From: Stenotrophomonas koreensis
GTDB lineage: Bacteria > Pseudomonadota > Gammaproteobacteria > Xanthomonadales > Xanthomonadaceae
DNA length: 64,000 nucleotides
Assembly: GCF_001431525.1 (NCBI RefSeq)
Contig: NZ_LDJH01000008.1
Coordinates: forward strand, 1 to 64,000
Direction of reading: 5' to 3'
Part shown: one piece after another, positions 17,699 through 27,926 of the stretch
Position numbering within the stretch: the stretch's first letter is position 1
How the letters are laid out: each line of letters begins with the position of its first letter
The notes under the pieces: model-generated
Seen by the model: only the letters and a program-made list of their open reading frames with translations
Told to the model about the DNA's origin: nothing
The model's database searches: none
Made by a program: the position numbers and the translations under genes

Positions 17699-18516
17699 CC
17701 AAGACCCGCGTTATCGCCGCCCTGATCATGGCGCCGGCCGCGATTGCGGCAATCGTGCTGCTGCCGACCAACTGGCTGGCCGCTGCCGCCGCAGTGATCT
17801 TCCTGACCGGGCTGTGGGAATGGCTGCGCCTGGCCGGTATCGATGGCCTGCCGCGCACCATCCTGCTGACCCTGAACCTGCTGCTGATGGTGCTGCTGGT
17901 CTGGGCAGCGGCCGGCGATGCCGCGCTGTACCAGCTGACCAGCCTGATCGGCATCATCGGCTGGGTGGTCGGCCTGGCCTGGCTGCGCTTCCCGCGCGCC
18001 GGCAGTGGCCAGGGCAGCGGCGGCCGGATGGCCAAGCTGCTGGCCGGCAGCTGGGCGATCATCCCCGCCTGGGCGGCCTTGATTTCCCTGCACATGCAGG
18101 GCAGCAGTGGCCCGCTGTGGCTGCTGACGGCACTGGCCACGGTGTGGGCGGCCGACTCAGGGGCTTACTTCTGTGGCCGCGCCCTGGGCAAGCACAAGCT
18201 GGCACCGACCATCAGCCCGAACAAGACCTGGGAAGGGCTGTTCGGCGGGGTTGCCGCCGGCATTGTGATCGCCCTGGTCTTTGGCCAGATTGCCGGCATC
18301 CAGGGCCAGGACCTGCCGGGCCTGATCCTGGTGGCCCTGTTCACCACGCTGGTCTCGGTGGAAGGCGACCTGATCGAGAGCCTGCTCAAGCGCCAGGCCG
18401 GCGCCAAGGATTCGGGCACCCTGATCCCGGGTCACGGTGGCGTCCTGGATCGTATCGATGGCGTACTGGCCGCGCTGCCGGTATTTGCCATCGGCAAGGA
18501 AATTGCGGGTTTCTGA
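17695..18516 (+). CDS. cdsA: Phosphatidate cytidylyltransferase (CDP-diglyceride synthase)
   Basis: 273 residues with about eight hydrophobic membrane segments. It makes CDP-diacylglycerol from phosphatidate and CTP at the inner membrane. The C-terminal signature with [33 protein letters not shown] is intact and holds the metal-binding Asp residues. Its ATG overlaps the uppS stop by 4 bp, and dxr begins one base after its stop, so the three are tightly coupled. Confidence 0.97.
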   Translation: MTKTRVIAALIMAPAAIAAIVLLPTNWLAAAAAVIFLTGLWEWLRLAGIDGLPRTILLTLNLLLMVLLVWAAAGDAALYQLTSLIGIIGWVVGLAWLRFPRAGSGQGSGGRMAKLLAGSWAIIPAWAALISLHMQGSSGPLWLLTALATVWAADSGAYFCGRALGKHKLAPTISPNKTWEGLFGGVAAGIVIALVFGQIAGIQGQDLPGLILVALFTTLVSVEGDLIESLLKRQAGAKDSGTLIPGHGGVLDRIDGVLAALPVFAIGKEIAGF

Positions 18517-18517
18517 C

Positions 18518-19711
18518 ATGCACCAACAGCACTACCAACGGGTCGCAGTGCTTGGCGCCACCGGCTCCATCGGCACCTCGGCACTGGATGTAATTGCCCG
18601 CCACCGGCAGCAGATGCGCGCCAGCGTGCTGGTGGCCGGCAGCAACGTACGCGGGCTGATTGCCCTGTGCGCCAGCCATCGTCCCGACCATGCGGTGATC
18701 GCCAACCCCAGCCAGTACGCGGACCTGCGCGATGGCCTGGCCGCTGCCGGCCTGGACACCCAGGCACACGCCGGCGAAGCGGCCATTGCCGCGCTGGCGG
18801 CGTCTGACAGCTGCGACACCGTGGTCGCTGCCATTGTCGGTGCGGCCGGCCTGGCCTCGACCCTGGCCGCGGCTAGGGCCGGCAAGCGCCTGTTGCTGGC
18901 CAACAAGGAGTCACTGGTCATCGCCGGGCACCTGGTGATGGCAGCCGCGCAGCAGGCTGGCTGCGAGATCATCCCGATCGACAGCGAACACAACGCGATC
19001 TTCCAGTGCCTGCGCTCGCGCGATGCCTCGCCCGAGGCCGGCGTGCGCAAGATCATCCTGACTGCTTCTGGCGGCCCGTTCCGCGGCTGGAGCGCGGCAC
19101 AACTGGCCGATGTCACCCCGGCCCAGGCGGTTGCCCATCCCAAGTGGCGCATGGGGCCAAAGATTTCGGTCGATTCGGCCAGCCTGATGAACAAGGGCCT
19201 GGAGGTCATCGAAGCCCACCACCTGTTCAACATTCCCAGCTCGCGCATCGAGGTGGTCGTGCACCGGCAGAGCCTGGTGCACTCGCTGGTGGAGTTCATC
19301 GATGGTTCGCTGCTGGCCCAGCTCGGCCTGCCGGACATGCGCACCAGCCTGGCCGTTGGCCTGGGCTGGCCACAACGCATCGACTCCGGGGTCAGCGGGC
19401 TGGACCTGCTGACCCAGGGCCAGCTGGATTTCGAAGCCCCCGACCGCAAGGCCTTCCCGTGCCTGGACCTGGCCTGGCAGGCGATGGAGGACGGAGGCAT
19501 CGCCCCGGCCGTGCTCAACGCCGCCAATGAGATCGCGGTGTCGGCCTTCCTCGGCGGCAACATTGGCTTTGCCGGCATCCCGGTGGTGGTGGAACAGGCC
19601 CTGGCCGCGGTGACCGACGGCCAGGCTGACAGCATCGAAGCCCTGCTCGATGCCGACCTGCGCGCCCGACAGGCGGCCAGCAGCGCCATTTCCAGCCTCT
19701 CCAACGGGTGA
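18518..19711 (+). CDS. dxr: 1-deoxy-D-xylulose 5-phosphate reductoisomerase
   Basis: 397 residues; the second step of the MEP isoprenoid pathway, which supplies uppS upstream. The NADPH-binding GATGSIG lies at residues 13-19. LLANKESLV, the metal-site [12 protein letters not shown] and the flexible loop [21 protein letters not shown] are all present. The start is set at 18518, immediately after the cdsA stop; a longer frame would run back into cdsA. Length fits the family. Confidence 0.98.
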   Translation: MHQQHYQRVAVLGATGSIGTSALDVIARHRQQMRASVLVAGSNVRGLIALCASHRPDHAVIANPSQYADLRDGLAAAGLDTQAHAGEAAIAALAASDSCDTVVAAIVGAAGLASTLAAARAGKRLLLANKESLVIAGHLVMAAAQQAGCEIIPIDSEHNAIFQCLRSRDASPEAGVRKIILTASGGPFRGWSAAQLADVTPAQAVAHPKWRMGPKISVDSASLMNKGLEVIEAHHLFNIPSSRIEVVVHRQSLVHSLVEFIDGSLLAQLGLPDMRTSLAVGLGWPQRIDSGVSGLDLLTQGQLDFEAPDRKAFPCLDLAWQAMEDGGIAPAVLNAANEIAVSAFLGGNIGFAGIPVVVEQALAAVTDGQADSIEALLDADLRARQAASSAISSLSNG

Positions 19712-19739
19712 AGCCGGTGAGCACAGGGAGTACCCCGCA

Positions 19740-21092
19740 ATGATGGATCTGCTCGGCTCGATCTGGTGGATGGTTGTCAGCCTGGGCATCCTGGTGACTT
19801 TCCACGAATTCGGCCACTACTGGGTCGCACGCCGCTGCGGGGTGCAGGTGCTGCGCTTTTCGGTCGGTTTTGGCCGGCCGCTGTGGATGCGCCGCAATGC
19901 CGCCGGCACCGAATTTGCCATTGCCAGCATTCCGCTGGGCGGCTACGTCAAGATGCTCGACGAGCGCGAGTACGAAGTGCCCGCCGGGCAGCGCCAGTAC
20001 GCCTTCAACAACAAGAGCGTCTGGCAACGCATCGCCATCACCGCTGCCGGCCCGGCCGCCAACCTGCTGCTGTGCATCGCCCTGCTCTGGCTGGTGTTCG
20101 TGATCGGCCGGCAGGATTACTCGGCCACGCTCGGGGTCAGCACTGGCCTGGCGGCTGAAGCCGGGCTGGGCCAGGGCAGCCGGATCGAGCAGATCGACGG
20201 GCGCCGCATCACGACCTGGTCCGAGGCCACGATGGCACTGACCATGGCCGCGATGGATGGCCGCGACGCCAGCGTGCAGCTGCGCCAGGCCGATGGCAGC
20301 AGCAGCCAGCGGCAACTGCCGCTGTCGCGCCTGCCCGAAGGTTTCGATGAACGCCAGGTCACTGCACTGGCCGGCCTGAACTGGGCCTTCATGGCCGTGC
20401 CTGCACGCATCGGGCAACTGGTGCCCGGCGGCGCTGCCGAAGGCGTGCTGCTGCCCGGCGACCTGATCCTGGCCATCGATGGCCAGCGGGTGGAGGATGC
20501 CAGCCAGGTGCCGGCATTGATCAACCAGCTCGGTACCGCCGGCCATCCGGGGCTGATCGAGGTGCAGCGCAGCGGCCAACGTCTGGCACTGGAACTGAGC
20601 CCGCAGCAGGACCGCAGCCAGGCCGACAACCCGCGCTGGTTGCTGGGGGTGCAGTTTGCCGCGGTGCCAATGCCCGAACATGACGCCAGCCAGCGCTACG
20701 GCCTGGTCGCAGCGTTGCCGGCGGCCTTGCGCGAAACCGCCCGGCTGGCTGCCGACACGCTGGGCATGATGCGCCGGCTGGTCACCGGCAATGCCTCGCT
20801 GCAGAACATCTCCGGCCCGGTCACCATTGCCCGCGTGGCCAATGCCTCGGCCAAGCGCGGCGTCGACTGGTTTGTCTATTTCCTGGCGCTGATGTCGTTG
20901 AGCCTGTGCATCATCAACCTGCTGCCGATCCCGATCTTGGACGGCGGGCATCTGCTGTATTACCTTATTGAATTGGTCAAGGGCAGCCCGCTGAGCGAGA
21001 AGTCCATGGCTCTGGGTCAAAGTATCGGTCTGGCGTTGTTGGCCGGGCTGATGGGGCTGGCGTTTTACAACGACATCCTTGGCCTGTTCTGA
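19740..21092 (+). CDS. rseP: RIP zinc metalloprotease RseP
   Basis: 450 residues. An inner-membrane site-2 protease that cleaves the anti-sigma factor RseA (or its equivalent) during envelope stress and clears signal peptides. The HEFGH zinc motif falls at residues 22-26 in the first membrane helix. Two periplasmic PDZ domains follow, and the third zinc ligand region NLLPIPILDGGHLLYY precedes the last helices. The ATG at 19740 follows GGGAG, and another ATG comes next. Its place before bamA links it to outer-membrane biogenesis. Confidence 0.97.
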   Translation: MMDLLGSIWWMVVSLGILVTFHEFGHYWVARRCGVQVLRFSVGFGRPLWMRRNAAGTEFAIASIPLGGYVKMLDEREYEVPAGQRQYAFNNKSVWQRIAITAAGPAANLLLCIALLWLVFVIGRQDYSATLGVSTGLAAEAGLGQGSRIEQIDGRRITTWSEATMALTMAAMDGRDASVQLRQADGSSSQRQLPLSRLPEGFDERQVTALAGLNWAFMAVPARIGQLVPGGAAEGVLLPGDLILAIDGQRVEDASQVPALINQLGTAGHPGLIEVQRSGQRLALELSPQQDRSQADNPRWLLGVQFAAVPMPEHDASQRYGLVAALPAALRETARLAADTLGMMRRLVTGNASLQNISGPVTIARVANASAKRGVDWFVYFLALMSLSLCIINLLPIPILDGGHLLYYLIELVKGSPLSEKSMALGQSIGLALLAGLMGLAFYNDILGLF

Positions 21093-21170
21093 ACCCAGAA
21101 CTTTTCTGGCCTGGCACGGTCTCAACCGCGGCAAGCCTGTACCACGATAACGACTCCAACCGGACGTGAC

Positions 21171-23597
21171 ATGACGCGACTTCCTCATCGCCGCCTGCTA
21201 GCCCTCGCCCTCGCCGCTGGCCTGAGCGCCCCGGCACTGGCTTTGGCCGCCGAGCCCTTCACCGCGAGCGACATCCGCGTCGACGGCCTGCAGCGCATTG
21301 CTGCCGGTACCGTTTTCACCTACCTCCCGGTGGAGCGTGGCGACCGCATTGATGACGCCAAGATCGCCGACACCGTGCGCGCCCTGTACCGCACCGGCTT
21401 TTTCGAAGACATCCGGCTCGATCGCCAGGGCGACATCCTGGTGGTCACCGTGCGTGAGCGGCCCTCGATCAACAAGCTGACCGTCACCGGCAACAAGGAC
21501 ATCAAGACCGAGCAGTTGATGGCCGGCCTGAAGGACATCGGCCTGACCGAAGGCGGCACCTTTGACCGCCTCAGCCTGGACCGCGTGACCCAGGAACTGC
21601 AGCGCCAGTACAACGACCGCGGCAAGTACACCGTGTCGATCACCCCGACCGCCAGCCCGCTGGACCGCAACCGCGTCGATGTGACCCTGGCCATTGAAGA
21701 AGGCAAGGCCGCCAAGATCCGCCATATCAACCTGGTCGGGACCGAGAAGTTCGATTCGGAGGAAATCCTGGAGCAATGGGAATCCAGGGAAAGCAGCTGG
21801 GCCTCCTGGTACCGCCGTGACGACCAGTACTCCAAGGAAAAGCTTTCCGGCGACCTGGAAAAGCTCAATTCCTGGTACCTGGACCGTGGCTATGTCGATT
21901 TCAGCATCGACTCCACCCAGGTGGCGATCAGCCCGAACAAGCGCGACATGTTCATCTCCACCAGCATCACCGAGGGCGAGGAGTACAAGATCTCCGAGAT
22001 CCGCGTCACCGGTGACACCGTGCTGCCGCAGGAGGATGTCGAGCGCATGGTGATCCAGAAGGCCGACCAGGTGTTCTCGCGTGGCCTGCTGGAATGGAGC
22101 GCCGATGCGATCACCAATTCGCTGTCCAACATCGGCTACGCCTTTGCCAAGGTCAACCCGATCCCGACCCCGAACCGTGCCGAGCAGACCGTTGCAGTCA
22201 ACATGCAGGTCGTCCCCGGCCCGCGCGTGCAGGTGCGCCGGATCGAGTTCCGCGGCAACAGCCGCACCTCCGATGAAGTACTGCGCCGCGAAATGCGCCA
22301 GTTCGAGAACGCCTGGTATTCGCAGGCGGCAATCGACCGCTCCAAGATCCGCCTGCAGCGCCTGGGCTTCTTCGAATCGGTCGAGGTCGAAACCCCGGCC
22401 GTGCCCGGCTCGGCTGACCAGGTCGACGTGGTCTACACGGTGAAGGAAACCACCTCGGGCCAGTTCACCTTCGGCCTGGGTTACTCCCAGTCCTACGGCA
22501 TGACCACCTCGATCCAGCTGTCGCAGAACAACTTCCTCGGCGGCGGCAACCGGGTCTCGGTTGATGCCTCGCGCTCCAGCTATCTGCAGCGCTACGGCTT
22601 CTCCTACACCAACCCGTACTTCACCGACGACGGCATCTCGCTGGGCTACAACCTGTCCTGGCGCGAGCTGGACTACAGCGATTTCAACACCGCCCAGTAC
22701 AACAGCACCAACGGTTCGGCCCAGGTCGTGTTCGGGGTGCCGATCACTGAAAACGACACCGTCTCGGTGATGTTCGGCATCGATTCCAACCAGATCACCA
22801 CCTACCAGGGTTCAACCCCGCAGACGATCATCGATTACATCGATGCCATCGGCACCCGCACCTTCAAGAGCTGGCGCGCCGAGGCCGGCTGGGCACGCGA
22901 TACCCGCAACGACTACTTCATGCCGACCCGCGGCACCTACCAGCGCATCGGCCTGGAGGCAACCCTGCCCGGCTCGACCGTGGAGTACTACAAGCTCAAC
23001 TACCAGTTCTCCAAGTACTGGCCAGTACACCGTGCGCTGGTGCTGAACACCCGCGTGGACCTGGGCTACGGCGACAGCTATGGCAAGGACATCAGCCGCA
23101 CGATCTGCTGGAACGACGTGCCGGCCACCGATACCAGCTACGGCTACTCCGATGTGGTCGATTGCGCCGGCGCCTACCAGAACAGCAAGACCGTGACCGC
23201 TTCGGGCCTGCCGTTCTTCGAGAACTTCTACGCCGGCGGCACCAACTCGGTACGCGGCTTCGAGGACAACACGCTGGGGCCGCGCTCGGAAGCAACCTCG
23301 TACTACTACGAGGGCCAGCCGCTGGGTGGCGCGGTCAAGACCGTCGGCTCGATCGAAGCCTACTTCCCGACCTTGTTCGACAGCCCTTCGGCACGCGTGT
23401 CGGCCTTCATCGACGTCGGCAACGTGTTCAGCTCGACCAACGAAGCCAAGGCCAAGGAACTGCGCGCCTCGGCCGGCGTGGCCCTGCTCTGGCGCGCCCC
23501 GGTGGGCCCGATCTCGATCAGTTACGCCTTCCCGCTGAAGAAGGAAGACGGTGACGAAATCGAACGCCTGCAGTTCAACTTCGGTGGCCAGTTCTGA
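21171..23597 (+). CDS. bamA: Outer membrane protein assembly factor BamA
   Basis: 808 residues. A Sec signal peptide (about 1-26, ending ALALAA) is followed by five POTRA domains, starting FTASDIRVDGLQRI, INKLTVTGNKDIK, IRHINLVGTEKFD, ISEIRVTGDTVLP and VRRIEFRGNSRTS. The 16-strand Omp85 barrel begins near SGQFTFGLGYSQ and contains the conserved loop-6 motif SVRGF. The chain ends NFGGQF, with the C-terminal Phe of outer-membrane barrels. It folds beta-barrel proteins into the outer membrane. It lies 78 bp after rseP and before lpxD, without the skp gene seen between them in E. coli. Confidence 0.98.
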   Translation: MTRLPHRRLLALALAAGLSAPALALAAEPFTASDIRVDGLQRIAAGTVFTYLPVERGDRIDDAKIADTVRALYRTGFFEDIRLDRQGDILVVTVRERPSINKLTVTGNKDIKTEQLMAGLKDIGLTEGGTFDRLSLDRVTQELQRQYNDRGKYTVSITPTASPLDRNRVDVTLAIEEGKAAKIRHINLVGTEKFDSEEILEQWESRESSWASWYRRDDQYSKEKLSGDLEKLNSWYLDRGYVDFSIDSTQVAISPNKRDMFISTSITEGEEYKISEIRVTGDTVLPQEDVERMVIQKADQVFSRGLLEWSADAITNSLSNIGYAFAKVNPIPTPNRAEQTVAVNMQVVPGPRVQVRRIEFRGNSRTSDEVLRREMRQFENAWYSQAAIDRSKIRLQRLGFFESVEVETPAVPGSADQVDVVYTVKETTSGQFTFGLGYSQSYGMTTSIQLSQNNFLGGGNRVSVDASRSSYLQRYGFSYTNPYFTDDGISLGYNLSWRELDYSDFNTAQYNSTNGSAQVVFGVPITENDTVSVMFGIDSNQITTYQGSTPQTIIDYIDAIGTRTFKSWRAEAGWARDTRNDYFMPTRGTYQRIGLEATLPGSTVEYYKLNYQFSKYWPVHRALVLNTRVDLGYGDSYGKDISRTICWNDVPATDTSYGYSDVVDCAGAYQNSKTVTASGLPFFENFYAGGTNSVRGFEDNTLGPRSEATSYYYEGQPLGGAVKTVGSIEAYFPTLFDSPSARVSAFIDVGNVFSSTNEAKAKELRASAGVALLWRAPVGPISISYAFPLKKEDGDEIERLQFNFGGQF

Positions 23598-23643
23598 TCG
23601 ATCCACCCTGATCCGTACCCCAACGCATTGATCTGCAAGACCC

Positions 23644-23670
23644 GCAAGGCCCGGCACGTCCGGGCCTTGC
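23644..23670 (+). terminator. Hairpin after bamA
   Basis: An 11-bp stem GCAAGGCCCGG / CCGGGCCTTGC with a 5-nt loop and no T-tract, 46 bp after the bamA stop and directly before the lpxD promoter region. Confidence 0.5.
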
Positions 23671-23694
23671 CATGACCGCTGTGATCTATCCGGC

Positions 23695-23700
23695 TACACT
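23695..23700 (+). promoter_or_regulatory. -10 box of a likely leaderless lpxD promoter
   Basis: TACACT ends 7 nt before the GTG start of lpxD, where no Shine-Dalgarno can fit. Confidence 0.45.
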
Positions 23701-23707
23701 TGCCCGC

Positions 23708-24730
23708 GTGAATACCATTTCCTATACCGCATCCGAGCTGGCCCAGCGCTTCGGGCTGGAACTCCATGGTGACGGCGACACCGCCGTAACCGGCGTCGCC
23801 ACCCTGGCCCATGCTGGCCCCGGCCAGCTGAGTTTTCTGGCCAACCCGCGCTACCGCAGCCAGCTGGAAGGCAGCCAGGCCGGCATCGTTGTACTGCGCG
23901 CCGAGGACGCCGCGCATGCACCGCACGCCGCGCTGATTGCCCGTGACCCGTACACCAGCTACGCCCGGATCAGCGCGCTGTTTGAAAAGCTGCCGCAGCG
24001 CACTGCCGGCATCCATCCCAGCGCGGTGATCGACCCGGCTGCACAGGTCGCCGACAACGTGCACATCGGTCCGTTTGTCAGCATCGGCGCCGGCTCGGTG
24101 ATCGAGGACGGCGCGGTCATCGGTGCCGGCTGCGTGATCGGCGAGGACTGCGTGGTCGGTGCCGGCAGCGAACTGATTGCCCGCGTCACCCTGGTGGCCC
24201 GGGTACGCCTGGGCAAGCGCGTGCGCATCCATCCCGGCGCCGTGCTCGGCGCAGCCGGCTTCGGCCTGGCGATGGAGGCCGGACGCTGGGTAAACGTGCC
24301 GCAGCTGGGCGGTGTACGCATCGGCGATGACTGCGAGATCGGCGCCAACACCTGCATCGACCGCGGCGCGCTGGAAGACACCGTGCTCGATGAGGACGTG
24401 CGGGTGGACAACCTGGTGCAGATCGCCCACAACGTGCAGATCGGCGCCCATACCGCCATCGCCGGCTCCACCGGCATCGCGGGCAGCGCGAAAATCGGCC
24501 GCTACTGCCTGCTCGGCGGCGCGGTTGGCGTCGTCGGCCACCTGGAAATCTGCGACAAGGTCGTGGTCACCGGCAAATCAGTGGTGCGCAATTCGATCAC
24601 CGAGCCGGGCGAGTATTCCTCGGGCACCCCGCTCACCGACAACCGTACGTGGCGCAAGAATGCGGCCCGTTTCAAACAGCTCGACACGATGGCACGCAAA
24701 CTCGGCGCCATCAGCAAGGAGAAGGAATGA
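23708..24730 (+). CDS. lpxD: UDP-3-O-(3-hydroxyacyl)glucosamine N-acyltransferase
   Basis: 340 residues from the GTG at 23708, chosen because Xanthomonas LpxD begins at the matching point and an upstream ATG at 23672 would overlap the hairpin and -10 box. It adds the second 3-hydroxyacyl chain to the lipid A precursor. An N-terminal uridine-binding domain precedes hexapeptide repeats (VIDPAAQVADNVHIGPFVSIG onward) with the catalytic His region NLVQIAHNVQIG. The end overlaps fabZ as ATGA. Confidence 0.95.
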   Translation: MNTISYTASELAQRFGLELHGDGDTAVTGVATLAHAGPGQLSFLANPRYRSQLEGSQAGIVVLRAEDAAHAPHAALIARDPYTSYARISALFEKLPQRTAGIHPSAVIDPAAQVADNVHIGPFVSIGAGSVIEDGAVIGAGCVIGEDCVVGAGSELIARVTLVARVRLGKRVRIHPGAVLGAAGFGLAMEAGRWVNVPQLGGVRIGDDCEIGANTCIDRGALEDTVLDEDVRVDNLVQIAHNVQIGAHTAIAGSTGIAGSAKIGRYCLLGGAVGVVGHLEICDKVVVTGKSVVRNSITEPGEYSSGTPLTDNRTWRKNAARFKQLDTMARKLGAISKEKE

Positions 24731-25185
24731 GTTCCCAGATTCAGTTGCCGATCGACGTTGCCACCATCCAGACGCTGATCCCACACCGCTATCCGTTCCT
24801 GCTGGTGGACAAGATCACCGCACTGGACATCGAGGCCAAGAAGATTGTCGGCGTCAAGTGCGTCAGCAACAACGAGCCGTATTTCCAGGGCCATTTCCCG
24901 GGCAGCCCGATCATGCCCGGCGTGCTGATCATCGAGGCGCTGGCCCAGGCCGGTGGCGTGCTGACCCAGCTCTCGCTCGGCCGTGATGCGCAGTCCAAGC
25001 TGTTCTACCTGGTCAAGGTGGACAACGTGCGTTTCACCAAGCAGGTGGTCCCGGGCGATGTGCTGGAACTGCATGTGGAAGTGAAGCGGATGATCCGCAA
25101 CATGGCCGTGTACTACGGCGAGGCCAAGGTCGACGGCGAGGTGGTCGCCTGCGCCGAGGTCCTGTGCGCAGGAACCCGTGGCTGA
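24727..25185 (+). CDS. fabZ: 3-hydroxyacyl-ACP dehydratase FabZ
   Basis: 152 residues. A hot-dog-fold dehydratase in fatty acid elongation; it competes with LpxA/LpxD for 3-hydroxyacyl-ACP, so its place within the lpx genes is functional. The motifs [13 protein letters not shown], with the active-site His in [20 protein letters not shown], and the Glu of that segment are present. Its ATG overlaps the lpxD stop by 4 bp. Confidence 0.97.
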   Translation: MSSQIQLPIDVATIQTLIPHRYPFLLVDKITALDIEAKKIVGVKCVSNNEPYFQGHFPGSPIMPGVLIIEALAQAGGVLTQLSLGRDAQSKLFYLVKVDNVRFTKQVVPGDVLELHVEVKRMIRNMAVYYGEAKVDGEVVACAEVLCAGTRG

Positions 25186-25207
25186 GCATGTATTCCCGGA
25201 GTCATCG

Positions 25208-25999
25208 ATGAGCGAGCATTCCCCACTGATCCACCCCTCGGCGGTGGTCGATCCCGGCGCCCGCCTGGGCAACAACGTCCGCGTCGGCCCGTTCAGCTAC
25301 ATCGGGCCGGAAGTGGTGATCGGCGATGACACCGAGGTGGGGCCGCACTGCACGATCCACGGCCCGACCACCATCGGCCGTGGCAACCGCTTCATCGGCC
25401 ACGCCGCCATTGGTGGCGAGCCGCAGGACAAGAAGTTCAAGGGTGAGCGCAGCGAGTTGATCATCGGCGACCGCAACGTGGTGCGCGAGTTCGTCACCAT
25501 CAACCGCGGCACGCTCACCGGCTCGGGGGTAACCCGGGTCGGCCACGACAACTGGTTCCTGGCCTATGTGCACATCGCCCATGACTGCGTAGTCGGTGAC
25601 CACTGCGTGTTCTCCAACAACACCACCCTGGCCGGGCATGTCACCGTCGGCAACTGGGTGATCATCAGCGGCTTTGCCGGTGCCCACCAGTTCTGCCGGA
25701 TCGGTGACCATGCCTTCCTCGGCATGGGGGCGCTGGTCAATGGCGATGTGCCGCCGTTCACCATGGTCGGCAGCGACTCGCTCGGCCGCCCGCGCGGGAT
25801 CAACTCCGAAGGCCTCAAGCGCCGTGGCTTCGCCCCGGACCGGATCAGCACGATCAAGCGCGCCTACCGCACCCTGTACGTGGCCGGGCTGCCGCTGGCC
25901 GAGGCCAAGTCCCAGCTGTCGCTGCAGGCCGAAGCCAGCGACGATGTCCGCGAGATGCTCGAGTTCATCGAGCAGGCCGAACGCCCGTTGCTGCGATGA
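25208..25999 (+). CDS. lpxA: UDP-N-acetylglucosamine acyltransferase
   Basis: 263 residues; the first step of lipid A synthesis, in the cytoplasm. A left-handed beta-helix of hexapeptide repeats carries the catalytic His in [24 protein letters not shown] and the C-terminal [11 protein letters not shown] segment, which recognises UDP, are conserved. The ATG at 25208 is preferred, with GGAG 6 nt upstream; an ATG at 25178 would overlap fabZ. It overlaps lpxB by 4 bp. Confidence 0.97.
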   Translation: MSEHSPLIHPSAVVDPGARLGNNVRVGPFSYIGPEVVIGDDTEVGPHCTIHGPTTIGRGNRFIGHAAIGGEPQDKKFKGERSELIIGDRNVVREFVTINRGTLTGSGVTRVGHDNWFLAYVHIAHDCVVGDHCVFSNNTTLAGHVTVGNWVIISGFAGAHQFCRIGDHAFLGMGALVNGDVPPFTMVGSDSLGRPRGINSEGLKRRGFAPDRISTIKRAYRTLYVAGLPLAEAKSQLSLQAEASDDVREMLEFIEQAERPLLR

Positions 26000-27159
26000 G
26001 TGTGCAGCAGCGGCCGTTGCGCATTGCCCTGGTAGCCGGTGAAACCTCTGGTGATGGCCTGGGTGCCGGGCTGATCGCGGCCCTGCGCCAGCACCATCCG
26101 GATGCCGAGTTTGCCGGCATCGCCGGCCCGGCAATGCGCCAGGCCGGCTGCCAGGCCTGGTTCGATGCCAGCGAACTGGCCGTGATGGGGCTGACCGAAG
26201 TGCTGCGCCACCTGCCACGCCTGCTGCGCCTGCGCAAGGCATTCCGGCAGCGCGTGCTGGACTGGCAGCCGGACGTGTTCATCGGTATCGACGCGCCGGA
26301 TTTCAACCTGCCGGTGGAGGCCTGGCTGAAGGCGCGCGGCATCACCACCGTGCATTACGTCAGCCCCTCGGTCTGGGCGTGGCGGCAGAAGCGTGCGCAG
26401 AAGATCGGCAACAGCGCCGACCGTGTGCTGTGCCTGTTCCCGATGGAACCGGCGATCTATGCCCGGCATGGCGTGGATGCGCGCTTTGTCGGCCATCCGA
26501 TGGCCGATGCGATTGCGCTGCAAACCCCGGCCGCGCCCGCCCGCCAGCAGCTGGGAATCGGGCCCGAAGCACGGGTGCTGGCCGTGCTACCGGGCAGCCG
26601 CCAGGGCGAAATCGCCCGTCTCGGCGAGCCGTTCCTGGCCGCCGCCGCGCAGCTATGCGCCCGCTACCCGCAGCTGCAGGTACTGGTCCCGGCCGCCAGC
26701 CCGGCCTGCCGCGCGCAACTGGAGCCGCTGCTGGCGGCCGAGCAGCTGCCAGCGCAGCGCGTGCAGTTACTCGATGGCCAGGCCCGCCTGGCAATGGAGG
26801 CGGCCGATGTGGTCCTGCTCGCCTCGGGCACGGCCACCCTGGAAACCATGCTGGTCAAACGGCCGATGGTGGTCGGTTACAAGGTTGCCCCGCTCACCGC
26901 CGGCCTCGTGCGCGCGCTGGGTCTGCTCAAGGTCGATCGTTTTGCCCTGCCCAACGTACTGGCCGGCAAGGATCTGGCCCCGGAGCTGATGCAGGAACAG
27001 TGCACCCCGGCCGCGTTGGCGGCAGCCGTGGCGCACTGGCTGGATACTCCGGCGGCGGTGGCAGCACTGCAGCACGACTACCTTGCCCTGCACCAGCAGT
27101 TGCGCCGTGATGCCAGCGCCAGCGCTGCAGCCGCCGTGCTGGACCTGGTCCGACGCTGA
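25996..27159 (+). CDS. lpxB: Lipid A disaccharide synthase
   Basis: 387 residues; a GT19 glycosyltransferase that joins UDP-diacylglucosamine and lipid X. Signatures are [17 protein letters not shown] at the N-terminus, [13 protein letters not shown], and [10 protein letters not shown] in the nucleotide-binding half, then [13 protein letters not shown]. The ATG overlaps the lpxA stop (ATGA) and its own stop shares one base with the rnhB ATG. Confidence 0.97.
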   Translation: MSVQQRPLRIALVAGETSGDGLGAGLIAALRQHHPDAEFAGIAGPAMRQAGCQAWFDASELAVMGLTEVLRHLPRLLRLRKAFRQRVLDWQPDVFIGIDAPDFNLPVEAWLKARGITTVHYVSPSVWAWRQKRAQKIGNSADRVLCLFPMEPAIYARHGVDARFVGHPMADAIALQTPAAPARQQLGIGPEARVLAVLPGSRQGEIARLGEPFLAAAAQLCARYPQLQVLVPAASPACRAQLEPLLAAEQLPAQRVQLLDGQARLAMEAADVVLLASGTATLETMLVKRPMVVGYKVAPLTAGLVRALGLLKVDRFALPNVLAGKDLAPELMQEQCTPAALAAAVAHWLDTPAAVAALQHDYLALHQQLRRDASASAAAAVLDLVRR

Positions 27160-27806
27160 TGGCCACCCGCAAGCGCGCTGCTGCCGCGAGCCTGCCGCTG
27201 TTTGCCGCCGACAGCGCCGATCCCGGCCTGCCCGGCCCGGTGGCCGGGGTCGATGAAGCCGGCCGCGGCCCGCTGGCCGGCCCGGTCGCGGTGGCCGCGG
27301 TGGTGCTGGATCCCGCCCGCCCGATCGCCGGCCTGAATGACTCCAAGCAGCTGTCCGAGGCGCGGCGTGAAGCCTTGTACCCGCAGATCATCGAACATGC
27401 CGCCGCCTTCCATATCGTGCTGGTCAGCGCGGCGCAGATCGACCGGCTCAACATCCTGCAGGCCACCTTCCAGGGCATGCGCCAGGCCGTGGCCGGGGTC
27501 GCCCACGTGGCGCGCAGTGCGCTGATCGATGGCAACAAGGTGCCGCCCGGGCTGTGCCTGCCGGGCCAGTTCCTGATCGGCGGCGATGGCAAGGATGCCG
27601 CCATTGCCGCGGCCTCGATCCTGGCCAAGGTCAGCCGCGATCATTACCTGCTGCAGCTGCACCAGCGCTACCCGCACTACGGCTTTGACCGCCACAAGGG
27701 CTATGGCACCGCCGTCCATCTGCAGGCGCTGGCAGAACACGGCCCCTGCCCCGAGCACCGGCACAGTTTTGCCCCGGTGCGGCAGGCGGCAATGAAGCCG
27801 GCCTGA
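27159..27806 (+). CDS. rnhB: Ribonuclease HII
   Basis: 215 residues. It nicks RNA in RNA-DNA hybrids and at misincorporated ribonucleotides. The first catalytic Asp and Glu stand in [16 protein letters not shown]; further metal-binding residues are in [10 protein letters not shown] and the [12 protein letters not shown] segment. The N-terminal 15-20 residues are longer than in E. coli. It is joined to lpxB by TGATG and is followed by dnaE, the common order in proteobacteria. Confidence 0.96.
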   Translation: MATRKRAAAASLPLFAADSADPGLPGPVAGVDEAGRGPLAGPVAVAAVVLDPARPIAGLNDSKQLSEARREALYPQIIEHAAAFHIVLVSAAQIDRLNILQATFQGMRQAVAGVAHVARSALIDGNKVPPGLCLPGQFLIGGDGKDAAIAAASILAKVSRDHYLLQLHQRYPHYGFDRHKGYGTAVHLQALAEHGPCPEHRHSFAPVRQAAMKPA

Positions 27807-27926
27807 GTCGGCTCACATCCAGCGCTTTGGCGCTACCCTAGACAACCTGCCCTCGTGCGCCGTCGATGCGGCGCCGGGGCCCCGTTTACCGGCTGCCCGT
27901 CCGCGGGCACCGCACTGCGTACCGGC